DNA of 64,000 nucleotides from Hoylesella buccalis ATCC 35310 (GCF_000177075.1 NZ_ADEG01000039.1:62001-126000), one strand, 5' to 3'. Shown: positions 17,753 to 26,893, numbered from the stretch's first letter. The notes: a model not told the origin generated them from the sequence alone. Numbers and translations: made by a program.

Positions 17753-18382
17753 TTACCAGTATCTTTCGTTCATGTTCCCGTACAGCCCCATGATGCGGTC
17801 GAGGTCGTTCTTTTTCTTTGCACGCAGATAACTCACGGAGATGTTCTTGTTGGTGTAATAGCTCACAAGGTTGCGGTAACGCTTCATTTTGGAGTAGCAG
17901 CGTTCCACCACGTCCATGCGCTCCTTGTCGGTCATGGAGAGCGTGGTGATGTTCACCACATTCTTCAGTTCCGTCAACACTTCGTTGCTCTCTTCCAGCA
18001 GTTTCGTGTAACCGAAAGCGATTGCCGACAGCTCTTCTGGTCTGAAATTTCCATCACGGAGCATCCTTTGGAAACTGTTTACATAAATGTCGGTGATGTC
18101 GCCTACCATCAGGATGGTCTGCTGCACCTTGCGGGCGTCCTTGACGAGATTGTTCACCGATTTGAGGGCATCGTAATACTTTTTGCCCTGCTGATAGATT
18201 TTCACCGTTTCCTGAAAGTTGCTCACCATGTTCGTGGCAGTCTTGGAGGTATGGATGATGTTTTTGGAGGCATTGATGATACCCTGCGCCAGATTGCCCG
18301 GATCGCTTACGACCCACTGTGCGCTTGCCCTGCCTGCGAAAAGCAGGCACAGGCAGATAATCATTGTTATTCTTGTTCTCAT
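17753..18382 (-). CDS. traI: Conjugative transposon protein TraI (DUF4141)
   Basis: The ATG at 18382 gives 209 residues with a proper signal peptide (MIICLCLLFAGRASA); the open frame runs further upstream but without a signal and overlapping the previous gene. The mature part is a long helical domain (GIINASKNIIHTSKTATNM, VYIYQQGKKYYDALKSV-like), as in VirB5-type pilus-tip/adhesion proteins, and matches DUF4141. It is preceded by the CCACTAAAATCCAAAGTA leader that RteR could pair with. Confidence 0.85.
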   Translation of the reverse strand: MRTRITMIICLCLLFAGRASAQWVVSDPGNLAQGIINASKNIIHTSKTATNMVSNFQETVKIYQQGKKYYDALKSVNNLVKDARKVQQTILMVGDITDIYVNSFQRMLRDGNFRPEELSAIAFGYTKLLEESNEVLTELKNVVNITTLSMTDKERMDVVERCYSKMKRYRNLVSYYTNKNISVSYLRAKKKNDLDRIMGLYGNMNERYW

Positions 18383-18384
18383 GT

Positions 18385-18402
18385 TACTTTGGATTTTAGT
18401 GG
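18385..18402 (-). promoter_or_regulatory. Leader motif before traI complementary to RteR
   Basis: The minus strand reads CCACTAAAATCCAAAGTA, ending 2 bases before the traI ATG. It differs from the complement of RteR by one inserted A. Confidence 0.55.
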
Positions 18403-18405
18403 TTG

Positions 18406-18792
18406 TTATTCTTCTGTCGGGTGTCCCGGCTGCGGTTTCACCCGCACATAGTCGCCGCCCGGCGAGAAGGTCAGCACGTCCGTGGCCTCGTTGTAGGACA
18501 CGTCGATGCGGAAGCCGGTGTTCATGAACAGGTTGCCGTTTTCCTCCTGCAAGAGATAGGTTTCCGGTTTCAGCTTGCGGCGCAGACCGCTCCGGCGGAA
18601 CACCGTCACCTTGTAGGCTTCGCCCTCCTTGTAGATAAGCACATCGGGCTTCCCCTCCACGCTCTCCCAGTTCCCGCACAGCATATCACGGAGGTTGTCG
18701 GCCACGTCGCAGGATTGCAGCATCATGACCGCCAATCCGATCAGACACTTGCTGACTTGCAGCATTTTCACTGTCTGTAAATTCATACGCAT
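18406..18792 (-). CDS. traH: DUF3876 protein in the TraH position
   Basis: The ATG at 18792 gives 128 residues. The N-terminus is a lipoprotein-type signal (LIGLAVMMLQSC) followed by DVADNLRDMLCGNWESVEG, the DUF3876 landmark, and a small beta domain (LTFSPGGDYVRVKPQ). It is probably a lipid-anchored envelope protein. The place between traG and traI corresponds to traH of CTnDOT, on which I base the symbol. Confidence 0.75.
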   Translation of the reverse strand: MRMNLQTVKMLQVSKCLIGLAVMMLQSCDVADNLRDMLCGNWESVEGKPDVLIYKEGEAYKVTVFRRSGLRRKLKPETYLLQEENGNLFMNTGFRIDVSYNEATDVLTFSPGGDYVRVKPQPGHPTEE

Positions 18793-18820
18793 TTTTCTTT
18801 TTTCGTTGATAAATTCATTT

Positions 18821-21337
18821 TTAATTGTTGGTTGTTTCCTTGTTTCTCCGCTTCTCGGCAAGTTGCCGGATGGCGGCTTCGATGTCGCCGCCCAACTTCT
18901 CCGCCAGATGGTAAACCTCCACTTTCTCCGTTTCCTCGGTGGTGTACGCCAGATACTCTTCTGCACTGACCTCGGTGGCATAGACCGCCGATTGTGTGCC
19001 ACCCAAGCCTATCCACACCTCTTTGTAGAGCCGTGAAGGGTTGTTCGCCATGTTGATGGAGAGTATCTGCGACTTCTCCTTTTCCGTCAGTCCGAGCAAC
19101 GCCTGTATCTGGTCGAACTTGTTCATATATTTCCTTTGGTCAAGCAGGATTTTACAATCCGAGTTGTTGATGATGCTCTCTTTGACCACCGGAGAACTGA
19201 TGATGTCGTCCACCTCCTGCGTCACCACGATTGCCTCGCCGTAATATTTTCTGACTGTCTTGTACATATAGCGCAGATATTCAGCCATGTTCGCTGAAGA
19301 GAGAGCCTTCCAAGCCTCTTCCACAATAAGCTGTTTCCGTACCCCTTTCAGTCGCCGCATCTTGTTGATGAAGGCTTCCATGATGATGATGGTCACGACG
19401 GGGAACAGTTCGCGGTTTTCCTTAATCGAATCTATCTCGAAGACAATGAACCGCTTGCCGAGCAGGTCGATGTTCTCCGTGGAGTTGAGCAGGAAGTCGT
19501 AGCGTCCGCCCCGGTAATACTGCCGCATGGTGGTGAGCATGTTGTCGATGTTGAAGTCGGACTTCTCCACCTTGATGTCACGCTGTGCCAGTTCCTTGCG
19601 GTAGTCGTCACGCATATACTCGTAGAAGGTGTTGAACGACGGCACGATGCTACGGTCGGATTGGATGCGCTCAATATAGGCACTCACGGCACTGCCCAGC
19701 TCGCCGCTCTCCGTCTTTGTCACCTTGTCGTCCTCCGACTTCCAGAGCGTCAGCAGCAGGGTCTTGATGCTGTCCTTCTTCTCCACGTCGAAGATGTAAT
19801 CGTCGGTGTAGAACGGGTTGAAGCTGATGGGCTTATCTTCCGTGTAGGTGAAATACACACCGTCCGCTCCGCCTGTCTTGCGTCGGATCATGCCGCACAA
19901 GCCCTGATAGGAGTTTCCCGTGTCCACCAATACCACATGTGCGCCTTGCTCATAATATTGGCGCACGAGGTGGTTCATGAAGAAAGACTTGCCGCTGCCC
20001 GAAGGACCCAGCACGAACTTGTTGCGGTTGGTCGTGATACCCCGCTTCATCGGAAGGTCGCTGATGTCGAGGTGCAGCGGTTTCCCCGTGAGCCTGTCCA
20101 CCATCTTGATGCCGAAGGGCGAGAGCGAGCTGCGGTAGTTGGTTTCCTCTGTGAACAGGCACACCGCCTGTTCGATGAAGGTGTGGAAACTCTCTTCCGC
20201 CGGGAAGTCCGCCGCATTGCCGGGTATCGCCGCCCAGTAGAGTGTCGGGCAGTCGATGGTGTTGTGGCGCGGCACGCATTCCATGCTTGCCAACTGGCTG
20301 CCCACGTCGTTCTTGATATGCTTCAGTTCCTCCGCATCGTCGCTCCACGCCATGACGTTGAAGTGTGCCCGTACCGAGGTCAGTCCGTAGGAATGGGCTT
20401 CGTTCAGGTATTGGTCTATCCACTCGCGGTTGATGCTGTTGCTCCTTGAATAGCGAGATAGCGACTGCATGTTACGGGCGGACTTCTCGAACTTCTGCAA
20501 GGTTTCCTCACTGTTGTCTATCAGCACATACTGGTTGTAGATATGGTTGCAGGAGAGCAGAAGCCCCACCGGGGAGGCGAATGACAGTCGGCAGTCACTC
20601 CGGTCGGTGGAGAGCTTCTCGTAACGGGTGTCGGTAGCCACCTTGCCCGGCAGGTCTTCCGCGTCGGAGAGGGTGTGCAGACACAGGCGGTTGTCGCCGA
20701 TGCGCATCTCCCTTGCCGAAAGCTCGATGTCCTGCAAGGTGGTGTCACCTTCTGGCATGAGCGAGAAGTAGCGTTCAATAAGTCCCGCCTTACCCTCCGT
20801 CCCCACGATCTCGTCGGTGGAGAAGCGGCGCAGCCTGACAAGCCCGCTGTCGTTCATGATACGCTCGAACTGTTCGCAGGTTTCCAAGAACTTGGTCGTG
20901 GTTTCCCTGTCCAGCTCCATCGGGATGATATGTCCCCGGCACAGCGTGCTGAAATTGCTCTGCATCCGGTTACGCTCCTTTGTTGTCTTGGTCAGGTAGA
21001 GGTAGCAGGTGTGTTTCAGGTACGGACGCTCGTTGAAGTGACGCTCGAAAGAGCGGCTTAAAAAGCTCATGTCGTCCTTCTGAAGCTCCGGTTTGTAGCG
21101 TTCCTTGATGAACCAGTCCTGTTTGTGTACGACGGAGTAGTCCGGCAGCACCTTGATAGCCTTGCACCAGCAACTGTGTATCGCCTCGTACTCCGCACCC
21201 GTCACGGTGTAAAGTTCCGGTAGTTCCACCTCGAAAGCCACCGTGATGTCGGCGTCCTTTGAGATGATGCAGCCATGCTCCACCGCTAAAAGTGGGAACC
21301 TGTTTTCCAGTGTTGTCATTTTCGATGTATTCCTCAT
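18821..21337 (-). CDS. traG: TraG, VirB4-type conjugation ATPase
   Basis: The ATG at 21337 (MRNTSKMTTLEN), overlapping the traF stop by 4 bases, gives 838 residues. Landmarks: the N-terminal VirB4 domain, Walker A GPSGSGKSFFMN near residue 446, and Walker B KQLIVEEAWKAL in the C-terminal third, then DDIISSPVVKESIINNSD. VirB4 ATPases power pilus assembly and substrate transfer at the inner membrane. No damage is visible. Confidence 0.93.
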   Translation of the reverse strand: MRNTSKMTTLENRFPLLAVEHGCIISKDADITVAFEVELPELYTVTGAEYEAIHSCWCKAIKVLPDYSVVHKQDWFIKERYKPELQKDDMSFLSRSFERHFNERPYLKHTCYLYLTKTTKERNRMQSNFSTLCRGHIIPMELDRETTTKFLETCEQFERIMNDSGLVRLRRFSTDEIVGTEGKAGLIERYFSLMPEGDTTLQDIELSAREMRIGDNRLCLHTLSDAEDLPGKVATDTRYEKLSTDRSDCRLSFASPVGLLLSCNHIYNQYVLIDNSEETLQKFEKSARNMQSLSRYSRSNSINREWIDQYLNEAHSYGLTSVRAHFNVMAWSDDAEELKHIKNDVGSQLASMECVPRHNTIDCPTLYWAAIPGNAADFPAEESFHTFIEQAVCLFTEETNYRSSLSPFGIKMVDRLTGKPLHLDISDLPMKRGITTNRNKFVLGPSGSGKSFFMNHLVRQYYEQGAHVVLVDTGNSYQGLCGMIRRKTGGADGVYFTYTEDKPISFNPFYTDDYIFDVEKKDSIKTLLLTLWKSEDDKVTKTESGELGSAVSAYIERIQSDRSIVPSFNTFYEYMRDDYRKELAQRDIKVEKSDFNIDNMLTTMRQYYRGGRYDFLLNSTENIDLLGKRFIVFEIDSIKENRELFPVVTIIIMEAFINKMRRLKGVRKQLIVEEAWKALSSANMAEYLRYMYKTVRKYYGEAIVVTQEVDDIISSPVVKESIINNSDCKILLDQRKYMNKFDQIQALLGLTEKEKSQILSINMANNPSRLYKEVWIGLGGTQSAVYATEVSAEEYLAYTTEETEKVEVYHLAEKLGGDIEAAIRQLAEKRRNKETTNN

Positions 21338-21666
21338 TGTCTTTCTTCCTTTCGTTGTCGTTTGAACAGACGGGTTATCCGCCGCCGGTTGATAAGGTAT
21401 CGGGGATGGCTCCGTGCCGCTCCTAATTTCATCAGCCCGTGTTCGCCGTACCGGGCGTTCAGCGCGAAGGTCTGCCATACAAGGAGGGAGGACGATGCCG
21501 CGCCGAAGCCGATACATATCCACTGGTCGATACCGACCATGTAGAGGATGACGAACAGGACGAAGAGAGCCAGCAGACCTCCGCAGAAGATGAAGAGGTA
21601 CTGTGCCTTCAAGCCCTTGAACTCTACCGGACGGCCGATACCCTTGTTGATTGGGTATTCAGCCAT
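21334..21666 (-). CDS. traF: Conjugative transposon protein TraF (DUF4133)
   Basis: The 110-residue protein starts MAEYPINKGIGRPVEFKGL, typical for DUF4133, followed by two membrane helices (YLFIFCGGLLALFVLFVILY and ICIGFGAASSSLLVWQTF) and a very basic tail. The size and topology resemble VirB3, which partners VirB4; the adjoining traG gene fits this. Confidence 0.87.
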   Translation of the reverse strand: MAEYPINKGIGRPVEFKGLKAQYLFIFCGGLLALFVLFVILYMVGIDQWICIGFGAASSSLLVWQTFALNARYGEHGLMKLGAARSHPRYLINRRRITRLFKRQRKEERQ

Positions 21667-21676
21667 ACATTATTTA

Positions 21677-21994
21677 TTAAAGGAAGAATGAGCGCAGGAT
21701 GGTGGCGGCAACAATCAGGAAGATGCACGCGCCGAACCACGAGGCGGCTGTCTTGCTGGTGTCGGGGTCGCCCGATGAAAACTTGCCGTACACTTTTACG
21801 CCCCCGATAAGCCCGACGACTGCACCGATGGCGTATATCAGTTTAGTTCCGGGGTCGAAATAAGAACTCACCATAGAGGTGGCTTCGTTGATGCCCGCGA
21901 TGCCGTTTCCCTGCGCGAAAGCGGAGGCGGTTGCGGCGATGACAAGTGCCGCGGAGAGGATTGCTTTTCTGTTTTTCAAGATGTTCTTGTTCAT
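21677..21994 (-). CDS. traE: Conjugative transposon protein TraE (DUF4134, VirB2-like)
   Basis: The 105-residue protein has a long signal (ILSAALVIAATASAFAQ) and two membrane helices (LIYAIGAVVGLIGGVKVYG and WFGACIFLIVAATILRSFF). This is the VirB2 pilin layout and matches DUF4134. It lies 10 bases before traF. A possible RteR-pairing leader lies about 70 bases upstream. Confidence 0.87.
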   Translation of the reverse strand: MNKNILKNRKAILSAALVIAATASAFAQGNGIAGINEATSMVSSYFDPGTKLIYAIGAVVGLIGGVKVYGKFSSGDPDTSKTAASWFGACIFLIVAATILRSFFL

Positions 21995-22064
21995 AAACTG
22001 TTCTTGTTTTTTGCCGTCAAAAGGGTGGATGGTCCTTTGTCGGGCGGTTGATACTTTGTTTCTT

Positions 22065-22081
22065 TACTTTGGTTTTAGTGG
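22065..22081 (-). promoter_or_regulatory. Leader motif upstream of traE complementary to RteR
   Basis: The minus strand reads CCACTAAAACCAAAGTA, one mismatch from the complement of RteR. It lies in the 200-base traD-traE gap, 70 bases before the traE ATG; nothing else in that gap is recognised. Confidence 0.5.
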
Positions 22082-22195
22082 ATGCCCGTTTGTTTCCACG
22101 GACGTGGGCGTGTCCGTTGCGGATGGGGATGCGCCTTGCGTTTCCTCGCCGCGTGGGTTGATGTCATTCTTTCATGTTCATTTCTTTTATTGTTG

Positions 22196-22924
22196 TCATA
22201 CATAGTTGCGAATGTCGAACTCCTCGATGTTGTCCGGCACGACGAACTCCTTTTCAGATTTCTTCAGCCGAATCTCGATAAGCCCCTTGATGCGGATGCC
22301 TATCTCCGAAGAGCCTTCCATCATTTTCTCGTACAACTCCGTGCCCTCCATGTCGGTGAACACCTTCGCCGCCTTTTCACGTTCCGCCTGTGTCGCGTCC
22401 GGGTTTTTGGCGGTCTTGCAGGCGTCGTCAATCTCGTCAAAGCTGCTGCCCGAAGCCCGTGGCGTGTCCGAGGCGTCCTCTTCCGGTTCGTCGTCCCCGT
22501 ATCCCAGTTCCTCCGGCGGTATGCTCGTGAAGGTCTCATCGAGTTTTTCCTCCGGGACTTGTGCCGGGCGGGATGCGTTTCCCGTTTTTCCGTCGTCAAA
22601 AGTAGCCTCTTCCTCCGACAGCTCAATGCCTTTTTCCGAAGTGGCGGCTTCTTGCGTCGGTATGGCAGCGGTTGTCCGGGTGGATGCCATCCTGAAACGG
22701 CTCTCGCCGATGATGTCCGCCTTTTCCGCAGGGACTTCCTCGTGTGCCGCTATGCGTTTAGCCTCATTCCCGTCCAGTGACCGCCATAATCCGGCAATGC
22801 CCTTGAAGAAGCGGACAATCCGCGTGTCCATGATGCGCTCGTAAAGGAGCAGGAACAGGAACCAGAGGTTGCAGCCGACCGATACCGCCAGCAGAATGTC
22901 TGTCATGCTAATTGTGTAATTCAT
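22196..22924 (-). CDS. traD: Conjugative transposon protein TraD
   Basis: The 242-residue protein has one N-terminal membrane helix (ILLAVSVGCNLWFLFLLLY), a long acidic, probably disordered middle rich in Glu, Asp, Ser and Pro, and a conserved C-terminal segment (EIGIRIKGLIEIRLKKSEKE). It is assigned by position between the DUF3408 genes and traE. Function unknown. Confidence 0.78.
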   Translation of the reverse strand: MNYTISMTDILLAVSVGCNLWFLFLLLYERIMDTRIVRFFKGIAGLWRSLDGNEAKRIAAHEEVPAEKADIIGESRFRMASTRTTAAIPTQEAATSEKGIELSEEEATFDDGKTGNASRPAQVPEEKLDETFTSIPPEELGYGDDEPEEDASDTPRASGSSFDEIDDACKTAKNPDATQAEREKAAKVFTDMEGTELYEKMMEGSSEIGIRIKGLIEIRLKKSEKEFVVPDNIEEFDIRNYV

Positions 22925-22939
22925 ATCCTTCCGTTTTGG

Positions 22940-23299
22940 TTAGAATACTGAATTGTAATTTCGGGCATAAAGGCTCTTTATCGCATCCTCGCACTGGTTG
23001 AAATGGTACGTCAGCACATGGTCGATATAGGCGGACAGCGTAAGCCGGTCATGCCCGATTACACGGGTGATGCGCATGATACGCTCGTGGTACTCCGGGC
23101 GCACATACGCCATTTTCCCCTCACGTGCCTTTACTTCCGGGTCGCGGATGAACAGACGTTCATAGTCCTTCTCGCAGCATTTGTCGGTTACCGGGACAGG
23201 CGACAGTATTTCCACACTCGCCTGCACTTGGGCAAACATACCTCCGCAGTCTTGCTGTGGTCTTTTTTCATTCGGTGTCATTTCTTTTTCCATTTTCAA
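22940..23299 (-). CDS. traC: DUF3408 protein in the TraC position
   Basis: The 119-residue protein has a C-terminal ribbon-helix-helix-like domain (VRPEYHERIMRITRVIGHDR, then LSAYIDHVLTYHF) as in DUF3408. Such proteins resemble ParB/arc-type DNA binders and accompany the ParA-like TraA. Its start overlaps the previous gene by 4 bases. Confidence 0.82.
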   Translation of the reverse strand: MKMEKEMTPNEKRPQQDCGGMFAQVQASVEILSPVPVTDKCCEKDYERLFIRDPEVKAREGKMAYVRPEYHERIMRITRVIGHDRLTLSAYIDHVLTYHFNQCEDAIKSLYARNYNSVF

Positions 23300-23742
23300 A
23301 TCAGATCTTCACGTTGTTTCTTGTACAGTTCGTTGATTCTCTCCTTGTGCTGTTCCAGATGCTGGCGCAGCACGGTATCCACATATCCGCCTACTGAGAT
23401 TTCCCCTCCGGCGATGTCGTTCACGATTCTGAGGATCTTGCCGTGGACGTCACGGCTGATATAGACACATTGGCGGGTCTTTATCTCGTTGCGGCGCAGG
23501 AACAGCTCGTTGTAGTCCTCGTCCTGCCTTTTCCGGCGTCCACTTTCCCTCTGCGCTTTTTCCCGTGTTACGGGTTGCACAGGAGATGGTTCCGGTGCGG
23601 CGGTGTCCTCTTCGGTCGGTGCAGCTGCGGGTACTTCCTGTGCGGGGCGCAGTGTCCCGTCCTGTGTGCGCCGCCCGATGGAGGCTAACAGCAGTTCCTC
23701 GTCGATGCCTTCCGTGTTCACTTTCCTGCTGCCCATGCTCAC
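23296..23742 (-). CDS. traB: DUF3408 protein in the TraB position
   Basis: The 148-residue protein has a Pro/Glu-rich N-terminal half and a C-terminal DUF3408 domain (CVYISRDVHGKILRIVNDIA, then GGYVDTVLRQHLEQHKE) paralogous to the next gene. It overlaps traA by 4 bases. With traA it may form a partition-like pair; that is inference. Confidence 0.82.
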   Translation of the reverse strand: MSMGSRKVNTEGIDEELLLASIGRRTQDGTLRPAQEVPAAAPTEEDTAAPEPSPVQPVTREKAQRESGRRKRQDEDYNELFLRRNEIKTRQCVYISRDVHGKILRIVNDIAGGEISVGGYVDTVLRQHLEQHKERINELYKKQREDLI

Positions 23743-24500
23743 TGCGGTCTGATGATGTCGCTTATCTCTTCGGAAAACTCCCGGATGCCACTCCCTTTCA
23801 GCAGTGCCGTGTCCATCGGGAAGATGGTGGAGCGGAAAACGCTCTTGCGCTCTTCCGAAAGGTCACGGCGGAACTTCTTGCTGTCGGGCAAGCGGGTGGA
23901 AAGTACCGGAAAGCCCATTTCGGCTATCACTTCCTCGTAGATGCCGTACAAGTCGTTCCTCTCCCTGCCGTCCACCATCGTCCAGAACAGATGCAGCCCC
24001 TTTGTTTTCGCCTGTCCGGTAGTCATCAGCCTGTCGCGGAACATCGTGACGAATTTCAGGGTACTCTCCACGACAAAGCGGTCGGCACTCAGCGGAGTGA
24101 AGATGTAGTCCATCTGCGAGAGCGTCTTTATCACGCCGTTACTACGGAGCGTGCCGGGCATGTCGAAGAACACCACGTCGGGTTTCATGTCCTCAGTGGC
24201 AATCATCCTCTCGGCATCGTCGAGGGCGTTCACCGCATTGCTCTTGACGATGGTGTAGGCGTTCTTTTTGATCCGGCGGAAATGGTCGCAAGCGAGAGCC
24301 TTGAAGTAGGTGCTGCTGTCGATAAGCCCCATTTCGTGTTCGCGCAGCCCGTGGATGCTGTGCTGCGGGTCGTCGCAGTCCACGACGGCGACATTGTAGC
24401 CTTTCACGTTGTGCAGGTAGCTGGCGGCAAGTGCCGTGACAGTGGATTTGCCGATGCCACCTTTCTGTGTTGCGAATGCAACGAAGATTTCCTTACTCAT
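23739..24500 (-). CDS. traA: TraA, ParA/MinD-type ATPase
   Basis: The 253-residue protein has a deviant Walker A motif KGGIGKST at residues 13-20, VVDCDDPQHS (A') and DVVFFDMPG (Walker B), the full ParA set. It opens the tra operon. In CTnDOT relatives it is the first gene transcribed from Ptra; its molecular job in transfer is not well defined. I could not find a TAnnTTTG box immediately upstream. Confidence 0.88.
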   Translation of the reverse strand: MSKEIFVAFATQKGGIGKSTVTALAASYLHNVKGYNVAVVDCDDPQHSIHGLREHEMGLIDSSTYFKALACDHFRRIKKNAYTIVKSNAVNALDDAERMIATEDMKPDVVFFDMPGTLRSNGVIKTLSQMDYIFTPLSADRFVVESTLKFVTMFRDRLMTTGQAKTKGLHLFWTMVDGRERNDLYGIYEEVIAEMGFPVLSTRLPDSKKFRRDLSEERKSVFRSTIFPMDTALLKGSGIREFSEEISDIIRPQ

Positions 24501-25027
24501 AGTTCCATTTATTTTAATTGTTGAAGATTTCTTTTTCTATTTATATGCGGATTTGGTTGCTACATTATCCGCTTCAGTGAACAGACACACGGGCGGGTCA
24601 TCGCGTATCCGGTTCTGTGGTGAAGCGGTGCGGCGAACAAGTGATGAATGACGACACTGCGTCATGAAGTCATTGAATCCGTACTTCACCGGATTGTCGG
24701 ATAACCGGGGTTCCGACGGTTCGGGTATCCGCTTCGGCAAGTGTCCGAAGAAGCGGTTTTCCGGGTATTTGAATGTTCCGTTTCTCATATCTTCAAATCG
24801 TTGGTTCCTTGAATCATGCTGCAAATAAACAAGTATATTTTGGAACTTGTATCACTTCCCAAGCAATTGGCAGCACGTTGCGCCGGTTGGCAGTCATTGA
24901 CCGGGTCAAGCGTCTGTCCGATACCGCTTTAAGGACGTAACTTTGCCCCCGGACAGCAGGGTTCGCCGATGGTGGCACAGCCGGAGTCCTGAAAGGTATC
25001 TTCCCATCCGTCCCCTGACGGATTTTT

Positions 25028-25081
25028 ATGTTCACCTGAACATAGCAAGGTATGTTTTCAGCCGCTCAAAATATTTTGAGC
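25028..25081. promoter_or_regulatory. Pair of perfect palindromes upstream of mobA
   Basis: ATGTTCA-CC-TGAACAT (25028-25043) and the 18-bp GCTCAAAATATTTTGAGC (25064-25081) lie 20 bases apart between the mobA promoter element and the probable oriT. They look like protein-binding sites for a relaxosome or regulator (for example Exc/Xis2d-dependent activation of mob). Confidence 0.5.
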
Positions 25082-25094
25082 ATCCCGGAAAACG

Positions 25095-25145
25095 CCTTGC
25101 CCTTGCAGGGGGCGGGCTTTCCCTCCGAAGTCGGGAAGCCTTTCA
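25095..25145 (+). other. Probable origin of transfer (oriT)
   Basis: A GC-rich stretch CCTTGCAGGGGGCGGG is followed by a hairpin, GGCTTTCCC (25115-25123) with GGGAAGCC (25133-25140). It lies 70-110 bases before mobA, where CTnDOT-type oriTs are found. The nick site cannot be fixed from sequence alone. Confidence 0.5.
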
Positions 25146-25189
25146 AAACTGCGGTGCTGTAATCCGAAGCGGCGGCTTATGCCGTCAAT

Positions 25190-25206
25190 CCGCTAAATCC
25201 AAAGTA
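25190..25206 (+). promoter_or_regulatory. Leader motif before mobA complementary to RteR
   Basis: CCGCTAAATCCAAAGTA ends 2 bases before the mobA ATG. It matches the complement of RteR at 16 of 17 positions; the differing G can still wobble-pair with the U in RteR. Confidence 0.55.
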
Positions 25207-25208
25207 AT

Positions 25209-25637
25209 ATGAAAGAGAAAAGGAAAAGCAAATCAGGGAGAAATCCCAAACTTGATCCGGCGGTGTACCGTTACACCGTCCGTTTCAATGAGGAGGAACA
25301 CAACCGTTTCCTCGCCATGTTCGGAAAATCGGGTGTCTATGCACGGTCGGTTTTCCTCAAGGCGCACTTCTTCGGACAGCCGTTCAAGGTGCTTAAGGTG
25401 GACAAGACGCTGGTGGACTATTACACCAAACTGTCGGATTTTCATGCACAGTTCCGTGCCGTGGGTACGAATTACAACCAAGTCGTGAAGGAACTGAGGC
25501 TGCATTTTTCAGAGAAAAAGGCGATGGCGTTGCTCTACAAATTAGAGCAACACACCGTCGAACTCGTGAAACTGAGCCGCCGGATTGTGGAACTTTCAAG
25601 GGAAATGGAGGCGAAATGGTCGCAAAAATCAGTGTAG
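25209..25637 (+). CDS. mobA: MobA, relaxosome accessory protein
   Basis: The 142-residue basic protein has a ribbon-helix-helix-like N-terminal half (YTVRFNEEEHNRFLAMFGKS) and the family stretch YARSVFLKAHFFGQPFK, then a helical C-terminus. MobC/MobA-type accessory proteins bind oriT and help the relaxase. It overlaps mobB by 22 bases. Confidence 0.85.
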   Translation: MKEKRKSKSGRNPKLDPAVYRYTVRFNEEEHNRFLAMFGKSGVYARSVFLKAHFFGQPFKVLKVDKTLVDYYTKLSDFHAQFRAVGTNYNQVVKELRLHFSEKKAMALLYKLEQHTVELVKLSRRIVELSREMEAKWSQKSV

Positions 25638-26863
25638 GAAACTCGTTGTACGGCGCGATTGCCTATAACGGGGAGAAGATTAACGAGGCGCAGGGGCGGT
25701 TGCTTACGACCAACCGCATCTACAATGACGGTTCGGGAAAGGTGGACATCAACAAGGCGATGGAGGGTTTTCTCACCTTCATGCCGCCACAGATGAAGGT
25801 GGAGAAGCCGGTGGTGCATATTTCGCTCAACCCGCATCCGGAGGATGCGTTGACCGATGCGGAATTGCAGGATATAGCCCGCGAGTATCTGGAAAAACTC
25901 GGTTTCGGCAACCAGCCTTATCTTGTTTTCAAGCACGAGGACATCGACCGCCACCACCTGCACATCGTGACGGTTCGGGTGGACGAGAACGGGAAATGTA
26001 TCAGCGACAAGAACAACTACTATCGTAGCAAACAAATCACCCGTGAGCTGGAGAAGAAATACGGGCTGCACGATGCGGAGCGCAGGAACCGCCGTCTTGA
26101 CACGCCGCTAAGCAAGGTGGACGCATCGGCAGGCGATGTGAAGAAACAGGTAGGCAACACCGTGAAAGCTCTGAACGGGCAGTACCGTTTCCAGACGATG
26201 GGCGAATACCGTGCGCTCCTTTCCATCTATAACCTGACGGTGGAGGAAGCGAGGGGTAACGTGCGCGGACGGGAATATCACGGGCTGGTCTATTCCGTCA
26301 CGGACGGCAGGGGCAACAAGGTGGGCAACCCGTTCAAGTCCTCGCTCTTCGGGAAGTCCGCAGGCTATGAAGCCATGCAGAAGAAGTTTGTACGTTCCAG
26401 ATCGGAGATTAAGGACAGGAAACTGGCAGACATGACGAAACGTACCGTTCTTTCCGTGCTGCAAGGCACTTATGACAAGGATAGGTTTGTTTCCCAACTT
26501 AAAGAGAAGGGCATCGACACCGTACTGCGCTACACGGAGGAAGGGCGCATCTACGGGGCTACCTTCATCGACCACCGCACGGGGAGTGTGCTGAACGGTT
26601 CGCGCATGGGCAAGGAGCTTTCGGCGAATGCCTTGCAGGAACACTTCACCCTGCCATACGCCGGACAACCGCCGATACCGTTATCCATCCCTATGGATGC
26701 TGCGGACAAGGCACACGGACAGACCGCATACGACCGTGAAGACGTATCGGGCGGAATGGGCTTGCTCACTCCCGAAGGTCCGGCGGTAGATGCCGAGGAA
26801 GAGGCTTTCATCCGGGCGATGAAGCGCAAAAAGAAGAAAAAGCGCAAGGGCTTGGGTTTGTAA
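25616..26863 (+). CDS. mobB: MobB, MobP-type relaxase
   Basis: The 415-residue protein begins MVAKISVGNSLYGAIAYN, the relaxase N-terminus with the candidate catalytic Tyr12 in NSLYG. The metal-binding histidine motif is HEDIDRHHLHIVTV near residues 107-120. It should nick oriT and pilot the strand. The C-terminal end is very basic (KRKKKKKRKG). It sits between mobA and the coupling protein. Confidence 0.88.
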   Translation: MVAKISVGNSLYGAIAYNGEKINEAQGRLLTTNRIYNDGSGKVDINKAMEGFLTFMPPQMKVEKPVVHISLNPHPEDALTDAELQDIAREYLEKLGFGNQPYLVFKHEDIDRHHLHIVTVRVDENGKCISDKNNYYRSKQITRELEKKYGLHDAERRNRRLDTPLSKVDASAGDVKKQVGNTVKALNGQYRFQTMGEYRALLSIYNLTVEEARGNVRGREYHGLVYSVTDGRGNKVGNPFKSSLFGKSAGYEAMQKKFVRSRSEIKDRKLADMTKRTVLSVLQGTYDKDRFVSQLKEKGIDTVLRYTEEGRIYGATFIDHRTGSVLNGSRMGKELSANALQEHFTLPYAGQPPIPLSIPMDAADKAHGQTAYDREDVSGGMGLLTPEGPAVDAEEEAFIRAMKRKKKKKRKGLGL

Positions 26864-26893
26864 TCGGAGTATCAACAATTAAAAAATCAATGT

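Larger units (their letters stand above)
24501..25208. other. Divergent traA-mobA region with probable oriT and palindromes
   Basis: This 708-base gap separates the divergent tra and mob operons. A TAACTTTG -7 element faces mobA at 24938-24945. Two perfect palindromes follow: ATGTTCACCTGAACAT (25028-25043) and GCTCAAAATATTTTGAGC (25064-25081). A GC-rich hairpin region lies at 25095-25140. The left part (24540-24830) has GC-rich repeated pieces such as CGAAGCGG but no convincing gene. Confidence 0.6.

Noticed and set aside
24537-24824. Minus-strand 95-codon frame before traA
   Set aside because: It is in a GC-rich region with short repeats, has no leader or family resemblance, and may just be part of the tra control region.
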